Assembly (NCBI GenBank): GCA_023443455.1
Contig: JAEZUE010000076.1
Coordinates: 48,826-112,825, forward strand
Source: Verrucomicrobiota bacterium
Lineage (GTDB): Bacteria; Verrucomicrobiota; Verrucomicrobiia; Opitutales; Opitutaceae
Reading direction: 5' to 3'
Length of the DNA stretch: 64,000 bases
The notes under the pieces are model-generated. The model had not been told where the DNA came from and made no database searches. It saw nothing but the letters and a program-made list of their open reading frames with translations. The position numbers and the translations under genes were made by a program. Positions 15,244 to 24,447 of the stretch are shown in pieces. How positions within the stretch are numbered: position 1 is the stretch's first letter; every line of letters begins with the position of its first letter.

Positions 15244-16266
15244 ATGGCCACCACGCTGTTCACGCAAAACATCATCGCCTGCATCTGGGACTTCGACAAG
15301 ACGCTCATCCCCGAGTACATGCAGAGCCCGCTGTTCCGGCGCTTCGAGATCGTCGAGGCCGACTTCTGGCACGAGACCAACGCGATGATCGAGGCGTACA
15401 AGAAACGCGGTTACCACGTCTCGGGCGAGAACGGCTACCTCAACCACCTGCTCACCTACGTGAAGCACGGCAAGCTCGCGGGCCTCAACAACAAGATCCT
15501 GCGCGAGTGCGGCCGCGACATCCGGTTCTACCCGGGCCTGCCGGAGTTCTTCGCGCAGTCGCGCGAGTGGGTTTCCGAGCGCCCCGAATTCGCCAAGCAC
15601 GAGATCAAGCTCGAGCACTATATCGTGAGCACCGGCCTGGCCGAGATGGTGCGCGGCAGCGCGATCGCCCCCTTCGTCGACGGCATCTGGGGCTGCGAAT
15701 TTATCGAGAACCCGCTGCCGCCCGGCTTCCTCGGCCAGGGTGAGTTCGCGATCGAGGCCGAGGCGGAGATCGCGCAGATCGGCGCCGTGATCGACAACAC
15801 CACCAAGACCCGCGCGCTGTTCGAGATCAACAAGGGCACGAACAAGAACGCCGCCATCGACGTGAATGCCAACATCGCGCCCGAGGACCGCCGCATCCCC
15901 TTTCTCAACATGCTCTACATCGCCGACGGCCCGAGCGACATCCCGAGCTTCTCCGTGGTGAAGAAGAACGGCGGCAAGGCCTACGCCGTCTACAACCCCG
16001 ACGTCGCCGCCGAATTCGAGCAAAACGACCGCCTCCGCCAGGTCGGCCGCATCGACCACTACGGCCCCGCCGACTACACGCCCACCAGCGCCACCGCGCG
16101 CTGGCTGAAGATGCACATCCAGGGCATGTGCTCACGCATCGTCGCCGACCGCGAAAACGCCGTTTCCCAACGCGTCTCCCGCCCACCGCGCCATCTCAAC
16201 GACAAGCCCGAAAAGAAAAACCCCGCACCGGCGCAGCCGGTGCAGGGCGAATTCTTGTCGGAGTGA
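15244..16266 (+). CDS. HAD-superfamily phosphatase, phosphoserine-phosphatase-like
   Basis: From ATG 15244 the protein has 340 residues. It opens with a HAD motif I, ACIWDFDKTLIPEYM (Asp16 nucleophile, Asp18 acid-base). Other HAD elements are YIVSTGLAEMVRG (motif II) and LYIADGPSDIPSFSVVKKNGG (motif IV with metal-binding Asp). A large insert between motifs I and II probably forms a cap. A Pro/Lys-rich tail follows after about residue 310. It is soluble and the substrate is unknown. It is longer than SerB (about 220-320 residues). It is divergent from prfA with a 112-base gap. Confidence 0.78.
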   Translation: MATTLFTQNIIACIWDFDKTLIPEYMQSPLFRRFEIVEADFWHETNAMIEAYKKRGYHVSGENGYLNHLLTYVKHGKLAGLNNKILRECGRDIRFYPGLPEFFAQSREWVSERPEFAKHEIKLEHYIVSTGLAEMVRGSAIAPFVDGIWGCEFIENPLPPGFLGQGEFAIEAEAEIAQIGAVIDNTTKTRALFEINKGTNKNAAIDVNANIAPEDRRIPFLNMLYIADGPSDIPSFSVVKKNGGKAYAVYNPDVAAEFEQNDRLRQVGRIDHYGPADYTPTSATARWLKMHIQGMCSRIVADRENAVSQRVSRPPRHLNDKPEKKNPAPAQPVQGEFLSE

Positions 16267-16283
16267 ACCACCCCGCCGGGGCG

Positions 16284-16772
16284 CTACGGCACGATGATGA
16301 TCGGCGACAGCATCGGCGCCCGCTGCGGCAGCGACATCGCGACTTGCGACTCCTGCAATTGGTCGACGATCGCCACCACGCGCTTGGCGTAGCTGCGGCT
16401 CACCCGCGGGATCCGGCCGGAAGTGACCGCGCCGATGCCCGCATTCCAGGCCATCGCGATGTTGTAGGGAGTCGGCGCGATACCCTTGCGCCGCAGCTGC
16501 ACGCAGAGCCATTCATAGTGCTCCACCGCCACCTCGTCCGCATGTTTGCGGATCAGGGCATAACGGAACGGCTTGCTCGTGTGCATCTGCCAGGTGGAAC
16601 GCCGAAACTGGTAGGCCCCGAGTTCGCCATGGGCCCCCGGACGCGCGCTGTTGGTGGGATTCTCGATCAGGTGGATGGCCTGAAGAGTCTCCCAACGTTC
16701 ACCCGCAGAAAGGCTGTGGGTGATGCCAACCAGCACCACAGCGATCAGGAGTCGGATTAGTTGTCGGATCAT
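16284..16772 (-). CDS. Exported lysozyme-like / transglycosylase-fold protein
   Basis: The start at 16772 (MIRQLIRLLIAVVLVGITHS) gives a 162-residue protein with a signal peptide ending near SLSAG. The mature part has IHLIENPTNSARPGAHGELG with Glu37 in a catalytic-like position, then GAYQFRRSTWQMHT and YNIAMAWNAG, the last resembling the AYNAG motif of SLT/lysozyme folds. It would act on peptidoglycan in the periplasm, but activity is not certain because the family also has inactive members. It converges with the HAD gene, with stops 17 bases apart. Confidence 0.65.
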   Translation of the reverse strand: MIRQLIRLLIAVVLVGITHSLSAGERWETLQAIHLIENPTNSARPGAHGELGAYQFRRSTWQMHTSKPFRYALIRKHADEVAVEHYEWLCVQLRRKGIAPTPYNIAMAWNAGIGAVTSGRIPRVSRSYAKRVVAIVDQLQESQVAMSLPQRAPMLSPIIIVP

Positions 16773-16900
16773 AGCGTGTCTTTCTGTTCGCGTCCCATGG
16801 CCACTGGCTGGTGTGGCCGCGGACACTGGACTTGACTCGCTTTTTACAGCGAGGCGCGGACAACTAGCCGCGACCTCCCCTCCGACAAGCCCGGATTTTC

Positions 16901-17848
16901 CTACCGCCCCCGCGGGTGGTACTTGGCGTGTTGCTCGGTGAGTCGCGATGACTCTACCGCCGTGTAGATCTGGGTCGTGCCGATGTCGGCATGCCCGAGC
17001 ATCTCCTGGATCGCCCGCAAATCCGCCCCACCCGAGAGCAAATGCGTCGCAAAGGAATGCCTAAGAAGATGGGGTTTAACATGTTGCGGCAGACCTACCT
17101 TCGCCGCATAGCCCTTGATCAGCGCCCACACCGTCTTGCGCGAGATCGCCACCCCACGTTCGGACAGGAAAACGGCGCTACCCGTGCGCGGTTTGACCAG
17201 CCCCGGACGCCCCGCAGTCAGGTACGTTGCGACCGCCTCCGCGGCCTGGGTGCCGACCGGCACCACCCGCTCCTTGGAGCCCTTGCCGAAAACGCGCACA
17301 AAGCCCTGTTGCAGGTCGATTTGCTGCAACTGGAGCCCCGCCAACTCCGAGACCCGCAGGCCGCTCGAATAGAACAGCTCCAGCATGGCCCGGTCGCGCA
17401 GCCCATGCGGGGTCCCGGAGACCGGTGCGGAAAGCAGCTTTTGCATCTCCCGCACGCTCAGCGTACCCGGGAGCCGCCGAACCACTTTCGGCCCCTCCAC
17501 CAGCTCCGTAAAGTCCTTGGGAACAACGCGTTCCTTTAGGAGATACCGGGCCAGCATGCGCACCGCCGACAATTTCCGGGCCAAACTCGACACCGCCGCC
17601 CCCCCCTCGGAGAGCCGATAGAGCCAGTCCGACACATTTGCGCCCACCACCTGTGCCCAGTTTGTAATACCCCCCCGAAAAAGGCATTCGGTGAACTGCT
17701 CGAGATCCTTCTGGTAGGCCGCGACGGTGTTGCGCGCCAACCCGCGTTCGAGCTCCAGAAACGCAAGAAACCCACCGACCGCCTCCGTCAGATCGACAGG
17801 CGGGGTGGGTTTCTCGTCGGGATCGGCCTGTGGCTTGCGACCGGCCAT
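16901..17848 (-). CDS. Tyrosine recombinase XerC/XerD
   Basis: The 315-residue protein has an N-terminal SAM-like core-binding domain (about 20-105) and a C-terminal catalytic domain with all six residues expected: Arg165 (SSGLRVSEL), Lys189 (FGKGSKER), His260 and Arg263 (HLLRHSFATHLL), His286 (LGHADIGTT) and Tyr295 (QIYTAV). Spacing equals that of E. coli XerD after a constant offset, so it is probably a chromosome-dimer recombinase acting at dif rather than an element integrase. No mobile-element genes adjoin it. It is 24 bases downstream of infA on the same strand. XerC and XerD cannot be told apart by eye. Confidence 0.88.
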   Translation of the reverse strand: MAGRKPQADPDEKPTPPVDLTEAVGGFLAFLELERGLARNTVAAYQKDLEQFTECLFRGGITNWAQVVGANVSDWLYRLSEGGAAVSSLARKLSAVRMLARYLLKERVVPKDFTELVEGPKVVRRLPGTLSVREMQKLLSAPVSGTPHGLRDRAMLELFYSSGLRVSELAGLQLQQIDLQQGFVRVFGKGSKERVVPVGTQAAEAVATYLTAGRPGLVKPRTGSAVFLSERGVAISRKTVWALIKGYAAKVGLPQHVKPHLLRHSFATHLLSGGADLRAIQEMLGHADIGTTQIYTAVESSRLTEQHAKYHPRGR

Positions 17849-17872
17849 GTAGTCAGTCGCTCGGCACGCGGA

Positions 17873-18130
17873 TCAACGGCGCCGGAACGGCGGTGGCTGG
17901 TTCGGGTTGAAGGTACGCACACGATACGTGATGCGCGCCTTCTCGAGATCGTACGGACTCATTTCCATCCGCACCATGTCGCCGGCCATGATTTTGATGA
18001 AGTGCTTCCGCAGCTTGCCGGAAATGTGTGCGAGCACCGTGTGGCCGTTGGAAAGTTCGACCCGGAACATCGTGCCGGGAAGAACTGCTACAATCTTGCC
18101 TTCAACCTCGATCGATTTGTCGTCAGACAT
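17873..18130 (-). CDS. infA: Translation initiation factor IF-1
   Basis: This 85-residue S1/OB-fold protein starts at ATG 18130 (MSDDKSIEVEGKIVAVLPG). It contains the conserved FRVELSNGHTVLAHISGKLR and VRMEMSPYDLEKARITYR segments. The length is slightly above the usual 72, with a C-terminal tail NPNQPPPFRRR. IF-1 binds the 30S A site during initiation. The in-frame Met five codons upstream lacks family support. A XerC/D-type gene follows closely. Confidence 0.95.
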   Translation of the reverse strand: MSDDKSIEVEGKIVAVLPGTMFRVELSNGHTVLAHISGKLRKHFIKIMAGDMVRMEMSPYDLEKARITYRVRTFNPNQPPPFRRR

Positions 18131-18548
18131 GGGTGGAAGGCACACTAACTACGGAGAGAGAATACATGCGGGTCGTGTGCAATAACTTGCGGGAAACTCT
18201 TTGAATGGCGGCACCCGCCCCGATGAGTCAAGGCTCCATTCCTGTCCGACGCCGCCACGTCTGCTCCTTCAGGTTCCCGCTCCCCGGCGAATTCACCACC
18301 CCGCGCGCCTCTCCCCTCCCGGCTCGGGCTACCGCTCGAGGGTGGAGCGCCCACCGTGTGCCCACCGCCATGACCGCGCTCGCCCACACCCTAGCGCTCC
18401 GCCCGCGCCCGCCGCTGCGACGCAAAACCATGTCCCGACCGGGACGTGGTTTTGCGTCCGCGCCACCGCCGCGTCGTGCGCTTGCCCCACGCTCCCTTTC
18501 CCACGCAAGCTGCCGGTCTGCGCCGCACCGCCGCCGCATCCTTCACCG
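18131..18548. other. 418-bp intergenic region between divergent infA and tadA
   Basis: This gap must hold the infA promoter near its left end and the tadA promoter near its right end. I see no convincing gene: the frames crossing it are Pro/Arg-rich and lack starts. Its one notable element is a long hairpin at 18419-18458. Confidence 0.6.
18419..18458 (+). repeat. Hairpin repeat, 19-bp arms with 2-base spacer
   Basis: Arm GACGCAAAACCATGTCCCG (18419-18437) faces CGGGACGTGGTTTTGCGTC (18440-18458) with spacer AC; there is one G-T mismatch. The centre, read on the minus strand, is CGGTCG, the same centre and 2-base spacing as the palindromes near 31-32 kb. There is no T-tract, so terminator function is unlikely. 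Confidence 0.8.
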
Positions 18549-19112
18549 ATGAGCTCCTCCCCCGACCGCCTCGAATGCCCGTACCCGAAGCTGCACCTGT
18601 CGCAACTCTATCGCGACGAGCGCTTCTTCATGAGCCTGGCCTACAACCAGGCCATCGACGCTTGGCGGCAGGACGAGGTCCCGATCGGTGCCGTGATCGA
18701 ATGCGGCGGCGAGATCATCGGCGCCGCCCACAATCAGGTGGAACACTCCGACGACCCCACCGCCCATGCCGAGATCCTCGCCATCACCCAGGCCGCCCGC
18801 GCTCTCGGCGACTGGCGACTCAACGAGGCCACGCTCTACGTCACCAAGGAACCCTGCCCGATGTGCTCGGGCGCCACGATCATGTCGCGGCTCAAGCGTG
18901 TCGTCTTCGCCGTGCCCGACCCGAAGATGGGCTGCCTCGGCGGCGCCACCGACCTGGCCGAGCTGCCGCGCGTCAACCACCGTCCCCTCCGCGAGTCCGG
19001 CATCCTCGAGATCGAGTGCCGCGAGCTGCTCCAGGCCTACTTCCGCCTCAAACGGGCGCTCGCCGCCGAAACCGGCGTGACCTCGCTTGGTCCCGACGAA
19101 GCGCTCGGGTGA
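18549..19112 (+). CDS. tadA: tRNA-adenosine(34) deaminase-like protein
   Basis: This 187-residue cytidine-deaminase-fold protein has the zinc and catalytic signature TAHAEI (His73, Glu75) and EPCPMCSGA (Cys103, Cys106), plus the EVPIGAVI segment near the start of the fold. TadA makes inosine at the wobble position of tRNA-Arg. An N-terminal extension of about 25 residues and a C-terminal helix-rich tail (LLQAYFRLKRALAAE) exceed the E. coli length. A related guanine or nucleoside deaminase is possible, but TadA is the better fit. The start is the first ATG after the intergenic hairpin region. Confidence 0.85.
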   Translation: MSSSPDRLECPYPKLHLSQLYRDERFFMSLAYNQAIDAWRQDEVPIGAVIECGGEIIGAAHNQVEHSDDPTAHAEILAITQAARALGDWRLNEATLYVTKEPCPMCSGATIMSRLKRVVFAVPDPKMGCLGGATDLAELPRVNHRPLRESGILEIECRELLQAYFRLKRALAAETGVTSLGPDEALG

Positions 19113-19338
19113 ACGCACCGTCGGATCGGCCCCACGCCCGCACCTCCGGCAGCACCCGCCGGCGCCCCACGAAAGCCGGCGTCACGCCCTCCCGTCACCT
19201 TCCGTTAATCCTATCTGCCGGAGCCATTAGCACAGGTCTTGATTGCGGCCCGCCGGTTGACGTCGCCGCACATCGGCGACACTGTCCGCCCCCTCGAGGC
19301 CTGGCCTCGATCCATTCACCCTGAACCGGAAAACTACC

Positions 19339-19971
19339 ATGTCATTCGAACTGCCCAAGCTCCCCTACGCCTTCAACGCCCTCGAACCGCACATCGACGC
19401 GCGCACGATGGAGATCCACTGGGGCAAGCACCACCAGGCGTACATCACCAACGCCAACAACGCGCTCAAGGATCAGCCCGAGCTCGCCGCCCTCGAGGTC
19501 GGCGCCCTGATCGCCGATCTCTCCAAGGTCCCCGAGGCCATCCGCGGCCCGATCCGCAACAACGCCGGCGGCCACGCCAACCACTCCTTCTTCTGGACGA
19601 TTCTCGCCCCCAACGCCGGCGGCGCCCCGAAGGGCCAACTCGCCGCCGCGATCGACGCCACCTTCGGCTCCTTCGACAAACTCAAAGAGGAGTTCGCCAA
19701 GGCCGGCGCCACCCGTTTCGGCTCCGGCTGGGCTTGGCTCGTCGTCACCCCCGACAAGAAACTCGCGGTCGGCTCCACCGCCAACCAGGACAGCCCCCTC
19801 ATGGGCAAGGCCGTCGCCGGCATCGAGGGCCAGCCCGTCATCGGACTCGATGTCTGGGAGCACGCCTACTATCTCAACTACCAGAATCGCCGCCCCGACT
19901 ACATCGCCGCCTTCTGGAACGTGGTCAACTGGGACGCCGCCGAGGCCAACTACCAGGCCGCACTGAAGTAA
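19339..19971 (+). CDS. Superoxide dismutase, Fe/Mn family
   Basis: This 210-residue cytoplasmic enzyme dismutates superoxide to oxygen and hydrogen peroxide. Metal ligands are visible at His27 (IHWGKHHQAYI), His82 (AGGHANHSFFW), Asp171 and His175 (GLDVWEHAYYLNYQ). The NNAGGHANHS segment, with Gly where Fe-type enzymes often have Gln, favours manganese or cambialistic use, but metal specificity cannot be settled by sequence reading. The gene stands alone and ends in a strong terminator. No signal peptide is present. Confidence 0.93.
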   Translation: MSFELPKLPYAFNALEPHIDARTMEIHWGKHHQAYITNANNALKDQPELAALEVGALIADLSKVPEAIRGPIRNNAGGHANHSFFWTILAPNAGGAPKGQLAAAIDATFGSFDKLKEEFAKAGATRFGSGWAWLVVTPDKKLAVGSTANQDSPLMGKAVAGIEGQPVIGLDVWEHAYYLNYQNRRPDYIAAFWNVVNWDAAEANYQAALK

Positions 19972-20000
19972 TCCTCCATCGGACAAGCCATACACCGAAG

Positions 20001-20039
20001 CAGCCGCGCGACACCGTTCGCGCGGCTGTTTTGTTTTTC
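20001..20039 (+). terminator. Rho-independent terminator after the SOD gene
   Basis: Stem AGCCGCGCGA (20002-20011) pairs with TCGCGCGGCT (20018-20027), loop CACCGT, with an outer C-G pair, followed by GTTTTGTTTTT. It lies 30 bases past the stop codon and 59 bases before the sensor kinase gene, so the two genes are transcribed separately. Confidence 0.9.
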
Positions 20040-20097
20040 GCCTTCCCGACCGAATGCCGATTGAAACCGCGGGACCAAACGTAAAGCTGCCCCGCAC

Positions 20098-23000
20098 ATG
20101 CGCGACGGCCCACCCCCCAAGCACGCATTCCGGATCGCCGCGGTCTACGCCATCTTCGGCACCGCGTGGATTCTTCTATCCGACCGGGTCGCCAACGCCT
20201 TGGTCTCCGACCAGTCGGCCCTCGACCACGTGCAAACCCTCAAGGGCTGGTTCTTCATCGCCGTCACCGCGCTGCTGCTCCACCTGCTGATCCGTCGACA
20301 GCTCAGCGCGGCCAACCACGAAGCCACCGCCCGGCTCCAGGCCGAGCGCGAGCAGAACCTCGCCCGCCGCGAGGCCGACGAGGCCAACCGCCGCCTCACC
20401 CTCGCCGCGCGCTCCGCCAGTCTCGGCTACTGGGAATACGACCTCTCGACTCAGGAGATCGTCTGCGACTCCACCCTGTTCAAACTCTACCACATCGAGC
20501 CCGACCGGCAGCCCCCCACCTTGGCCGACTGGTTCAACATCCTCCACCCCGAGGATGGCGGCCGAATCGCCAGCGCCCTCGCCGAAACCATTGCCGGCCG
20601 CGGCGAGTTCCACGTCCAGTTCCGCATCCTCCACCCCGGCGGCGCCGTGCGCCACCTCGAGGGCCACGCCACGGTGGAGCGCGCCCCGACCGGTGAAGCC
20701 CTGCGCGTGCTCGGAGTGAACTGGGACATCACCGAGCGCATCCTCGCCGAACAACACTACCGCCTGCTCGCCGACAATGTGGCCGACGTGCTCTGGGTCC
20801 TCGACCTCGACACCCTGGCGTTCACCTACATGTCGCCCTCCGTCGAGAAGCTGCGCGGTTTCACGGCCGCCGAGGTGCTCAAACAACGTCTCGACGAGTG
20901 CCTCACCCCGGCCTCCTACGCCCTCTCCGAAGAACTGCTGCGCACCCGCCTGCCCGCCTTCCTCGCCGGAGACCCCTCCGCCATCACCGGCATCAACGAG
21001 TTCGAGCAATACTGCAAGGACGGCAGCACTGTCTGGACCGAAGCGGTGACCGCGATCCGCCGCCGCGACCAGGGCGGTTTCGAGCTCATCGGCATCACCC
21101 GCGACATCACCGAGCGCCGCGCCGCCGAACACGAGCTCGCCACGAGCGCCCGCAAACTCCGCCACGCCGAGACCATCGCCGGCATCGGCCACTGGTCGAT
21201 TCGGCTCGGCTCCGATTCCGTCGAAGGCTCCGAAAACGCCGCCCGCATCTACGGCCTCCCCCCCAACCAGCGCTGGTCCTTCGACGCGGTGAAGACCATC
21301 CCGCTGCCGCAATACCGACCGATGCTCGACGAAGCGATACGCGCGCTCGTCGCCGGCGAGAAACCCTACGACGTCACCTTCCGGATCCGCCGCCCCACCG
21401 ACGCAGCGCTCGTCTGGATCCATTCCCGCGCCGAGTACGACGCCGCCTCGGAAACCATCTTCGGCACGATCCAGGACATCACCGAACAGGAGAAGACCTT
21501 CGCCGCCCTGCGCGAGGCCACCAACCGCCTCAACCAGGCCGAGGCCATCGCCGGCGTCGGCAACTGGACGATGGACTACGAGACCGGGCTCGCCCACGGC
21601 TCGGCCGGCGCCATCCGCATGTATGGAGTCGATACCGACACGCTCTCGCTCGACCAGGTCCGCGCCCTCGTCCTGCCCCACCACCACCGCACGCTCGCCG
21701 AGGCCCACGCCGCGCTCGCCCGGGAAGGCCGGCCGTTCGACATCGTCTACGAGATCCGGCGCCCCGCCGACGGCCGCATCGTGATGATCCGCTCGGTCGC
21801 CCGCTACGACCCGGAGACCCGCACCAGCTTCGGCGTCATGCAGGACATCACCGAGCGCGAGGCCACCCTGGCCGCCCTGCGCGCGAACGAGGCGAAGTTC
21901 CGCCTGCTCGTCGGCAACGCCCCGGTCGTGCTCTTCCAGGTCGGCACCGACGGCCGCCTCCGCATGTCCGAGGGCGGCGGCCTCGGCCAGCTCGGCCTGC
22001 GGCCCGGCCAGGCCGTCGGCGAGTCCGTCTTCGACCTCTACCGCGAGTATCCGGCGATCACCGCCGCGGTGCGCCGCGCCCTCACCGGCCAGTCGATCCA
22101 CGACAACGTGCAGGTCGGCAAGACCTGGTTCGAGATCTACTACAGCCCGATGGTCGACGACGCCGGCAAAACCACCGACGTGATCGGGCTGGCCATCGAC
22201 ATCACCGAACGCAAACGCGCCGAGTCCCTGCTCCGGCTCGAGTCGGCGGCGCTCGACGCCGCCGCCCCCGCGGTCGTCATCACCGACGCCCGCGGCATCA
22301 TCGAGTGGGCCAACCGTTCCTTCACCTCACTCTCCGGATACACCGTGGCGGAGGCGGTCGGCCGCGACCTCGGCCGCCTCGTCCAGACCGGCAAACAGTC
22401 GCAGGATTTCTACCGCCGCCTCTGGGCCACGATCCTCGCCGGCGAGACCTGGCACGGCGAGATCGTCAACCGCACCAAGGCCGGCACCCTCGTGCCCGAG
22501 GAACAGACGATCACCCCGGTGCGCGACGAGCACGGCCGCATCGCCCACTTCATCGCGATCAAGCAGGACATCTCCGAGCGCCGCCGGCTGCAGGAACAAG
22601 TATTGCGCTCGCAACGACTCGACAGCATCGGCCGCCTCGCCGGCGGCATCGCGCACGACCTCAACAACATCCTCGCCCCCATCCTGATGGCCCCCGCGGT
22701 GCTGCGCGAGGCGGTGGCCGATCCCTCCGCCCACGAGGTGCTCGACGCCATCGAGACCAGCGCCAACCGGGGCGCGGCGATCATCCGCCAGCTCCTCACC
22801 TTCAGCCGCGGCAGCGGCGGCGAACGCCAGCCCGTCCAGCTCCGGCACATCGTGCGCGACATGCTCGCGATCACCCGCGAGACCTTCCCCAAGAACATCG
22901 AGACCCGCACCGACCTGCCCACCGAGCCCTGGCTGGTCCAGGGCGACGCCACCCAGCTCCACCAGGTGCTGATGAACCTCTGCGTCAACGCGCGCGACGC

Positions 23001-23736
23001 CATGCCCGAGGGCGGCACGCTCACGATCGCCCTCGAGAACGTCGAACTCGACGCCGATGCCGTCGCCGGGCACGACGACTGCGCCCCCGGCCCCCACGTG
23101 CTGCTCGGAATTTTCGATACAGGAACGGGCATTCCCCCCGAACACCACGACAAGGTCTTCGACCCGTTCTTCACCACCAAGGAAGTCGGCAAAGGCACCG
23201 GGCTCGGCCTGGCGACCGTGCTCGGCATCGTGCGCAGCCACCGGGGCTTCGTCGCCCTCCACAGCGAACCCGGCGCCGGCACACAGATGCGGGTCTACCT
23301 GCCCGCGGCCAAGACCTGCGCCGTGCCGCCGGCCCAGGCGGAGGGCCCGCTGCCGCCCCGCGGCCGCGACGAGCTCATCCTCGTGGTCGACGACGAGGAG
23401 AACGTGCGCCGCGTGACCCGACGGCTGCTCGAGCACCACGGCTACCGCGTGCTCGCCGCGGCCGACGGCGCCGAGGCGTTGGCTCGCTACCAGCAGAACC
23501 GCGACAGTATCCGCCTGGTGGTCACCGACCTGCTCATGCCGGTCATGGACGGGCCCACGCTCATCCGCGCGATCCACGAAATCAGCCCGGAACAGGCGAT
23601 CGTCGCGGTCAGCGGCCACACCGGCCCCGCCGGCGACGAGGCGTTGCGCGTCGGCACCGACGTGGTCGCGCTGCTCGGCAAGCCCTACACGCGTCGCACG
23701 CTGCTCAAGGCCGTGGACCAAGCCCTCCGCGCCTGA
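20098..23736 (+). CDS. Multi-PAS hybrid sensor histidine kinase
   Basis: This 1212-residue membrane protein begins with two helices (about 11-31 and 46-64). About six PAS-type domains follow (near 102-218, 222-345, 353-465, 473-590, 597-710 and 718-835), each ending in a ...DITER/DISER PAC motif. The kinase core has His853 in AGGIAHDLNNIL and an ATPase domain (GTGIPPEHHDKVFDPFFTTK, GTGLGLATV). A C-terminal receiver domain has acidic pocket VVDDEEN and acceptor Asp1144 in VVTDLLMPVMDG. It would sense cytoplasmic cues through the PAS stack and autophosphorylate. No partner output regulator is adjacent, so phosphate is passed elsewhere. Confidence 0.9.
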   Translation: MRDGPPPKHAFRIAAVYAIFGTAWILLSDRVANALVSDQSALDHVQTLKGWFFIAVTALLLHLLIRRQLSAANHEATARLQAEREQNLARREADEANRRLTLAARSASLGYWEYDLSTQEIVCDSTLFKLYHIEPDRQPPTLADWFNILHPEDGGRIASALAETIAGRGEFHVQFRILHPGGAVRHLEGHATVERAPTGEALRVLGVNWDITERILAEQHYRLLADNVADVLWVLDLDTLAFTYMSPSVEKLRGFTAAEVLKQRLDECLTPASYALSEELLRTRLPAFLAGDPSAITGINEFEQYCKDGSTVWTEAVTAIRRRDQGGFELIGITRDITERRAAEHELATSARKLRHAETIAGIGHWSIRLGSDSVEGSENAARIYGLPPNQRWSFDAVKTIPLPQYRPMLDEAIRALVAGEKPYDVTFRIRRPTDAALVWIHSRAEYDAASETIFGTIQDITEQEKTFAALREATNRLNQAEAIAGVGNWTMDYETGLAHGSAGAIRMYGVDTDTLSLDQVRALVLPHHHRTLAEAHAALAREGRPFDIVYEIRRPADGRIVMIRSVARYDPETRTSFGVMQDITEREATLAALRANEAKFRLLVGNAPVVLFQVGTDGRLRMSEGGGLGQLGLRPGQAVGESVFDLYREYPAITAAVRRALTGQSIHDNVQVGKTWFEIYYSPMVDDAGKTTDVIGLAIDITERKRAESLLRLESAALDAAAPAVVITDARGIIEWANRSFTSLSGYTVAEAVGRDLGRLVQTGKQSQDFYRRLWATILAGETWHGEIVNRTKAGTLVPEEQTITPVRDEHGRIAHFIAIKQDISERRRLQEQVLRSQRLDSIGRLAGGIAHDLNNILAPILMAPAVLREAVADPSAHEVLDAIETSANRGAAIIRQLLTFSRGSGGERQPVQLRHIVRDMLAITRETFPKNIETRTDLPTEPWLVQGDATQLHQVLMNLCVNARDAMPEGGTLTIALENVELDADAVAGHDDCAPGPHVLLGIFDTGTGIPPEHHDKVFDPFFTTKEVGKGTGLGLATVLGIVRSHRGFVALHSEPGAGTQMRVYLPAAKTCAVPPAQAEGPLPPRGRDELILVVDDEENVRRVTRRLLEHHGYRVLAAADGAEALARYQQNRDSIRLVVTDLLMPVMDGPTLIRAIHEISPEQAIVAVSGHTGPAGDEALRVGTDVVALLGKPYTRRTLLKAVDQALRA

Positions 23737-23877
23737 GCGGCGCGCGGCACACCACGCGTGCCGCCGCCAAGATCCACCTGCGATTCACCCGGCCGCAGCC
23801 CGCCGGGTCCCGGCCGAACTTCAGATCTCCAAATCCAAACTACCGCGCCGCTCCGACGCCCGCTCCCCTCCTCCGCA

Positions 23878-24447
23878 TCAAAGCCCCATCCCCGTGGCCC
23901 AGCGGAGCAGCACGTCGAGGAAGAGCATGCGCAGCACGACCTCGACGAAGAAGCCGAACGCCTTGGCGACGAGCACGGCCGGGATCACGGTGAAGCGGTC
24001 CTTGGTGAAGCCGAAGTGCTGCAGCGTGATCGTCATGAACAGTCCGGTCACCACGATCTGCGGCCCGAGCAGCGCGGTGAAGCCGTCGTACAACGGACCG
24101 AGCAGTTCCATGCCCGCCACCAACGCCGTATCGAACAATAGGATCGCCAGGAACCCCCGCCACAGCGTGCTTTCGTAGAAGATCCGCATCCCCACCCGCA
24201 GCCCCACGGCCGCCGCGATGAAGTGCAACAGAAGCCTGACCGCCAACACCGCCGCCTCGCCGCCGCTCGGCTCGAGCTCCCGCCCCGAGCCGGTCTCCTG
24301 GGCCGGCACCGCTGCCGACACGGTCGCCGACGGGAGCGGCTTGGCCGGCGCGAAATCCGCCGGCGGGCTCGCACACACCGCAGTCGCCAACAGCAGGAAC
24401 AGGACGACCGTCAGAACAAACAACCAGAAGCGCGAGTGGGGGAGCAT
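23878..24447 (-). CDS. Membrane protein of unknown function
   Basis: This 189-residue protein has an N-terminal hydrophobic segment that could be a signal peptide or helix (FWLFVLTVVLFLLLATAV). A Pro/Ala linker to about residue 60 precedes four probable membrane helices (LAVRLLLHFIAAAVGLRV, GFLAILLFDTALVAGM, IVVTGLFMTITL and VLVAKAFGFFVEVVLRMLFL). Charged residues FTKDRF separate two of them. The last 20 residues carry DVLLRWATGMGL. I do not recognise the family. It converges on the multi-PAS kinase gene, which is 141 bases away, with no other sign of linkage. Confidence 0.7.
   Translation of the reverse strand: MLPHSRFWLFVLTVVLFLLLATAVCASPPADFAPAKPLPSATVSAAVPAQETGSGRELEPSGGEAAVLAVRLLLHFIAAAVGLRVGMRIFYESTLWRGFLAILLFDTALVAGMELLGPLYDGFTALLGPQIVVTGLFMTITLQHFGFTKDRFTVIPAVLVAKAFGFFVEVVLRMLFLDVLLRWATGMGL

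Noticed and set aside
16901..17848. An integrase of a mobile island
   Set aside because: Length and spacing of the catalytic residues match housekeeping XerC/D, it adjoins infA, and no attachment repeat or cargo is seen around it.
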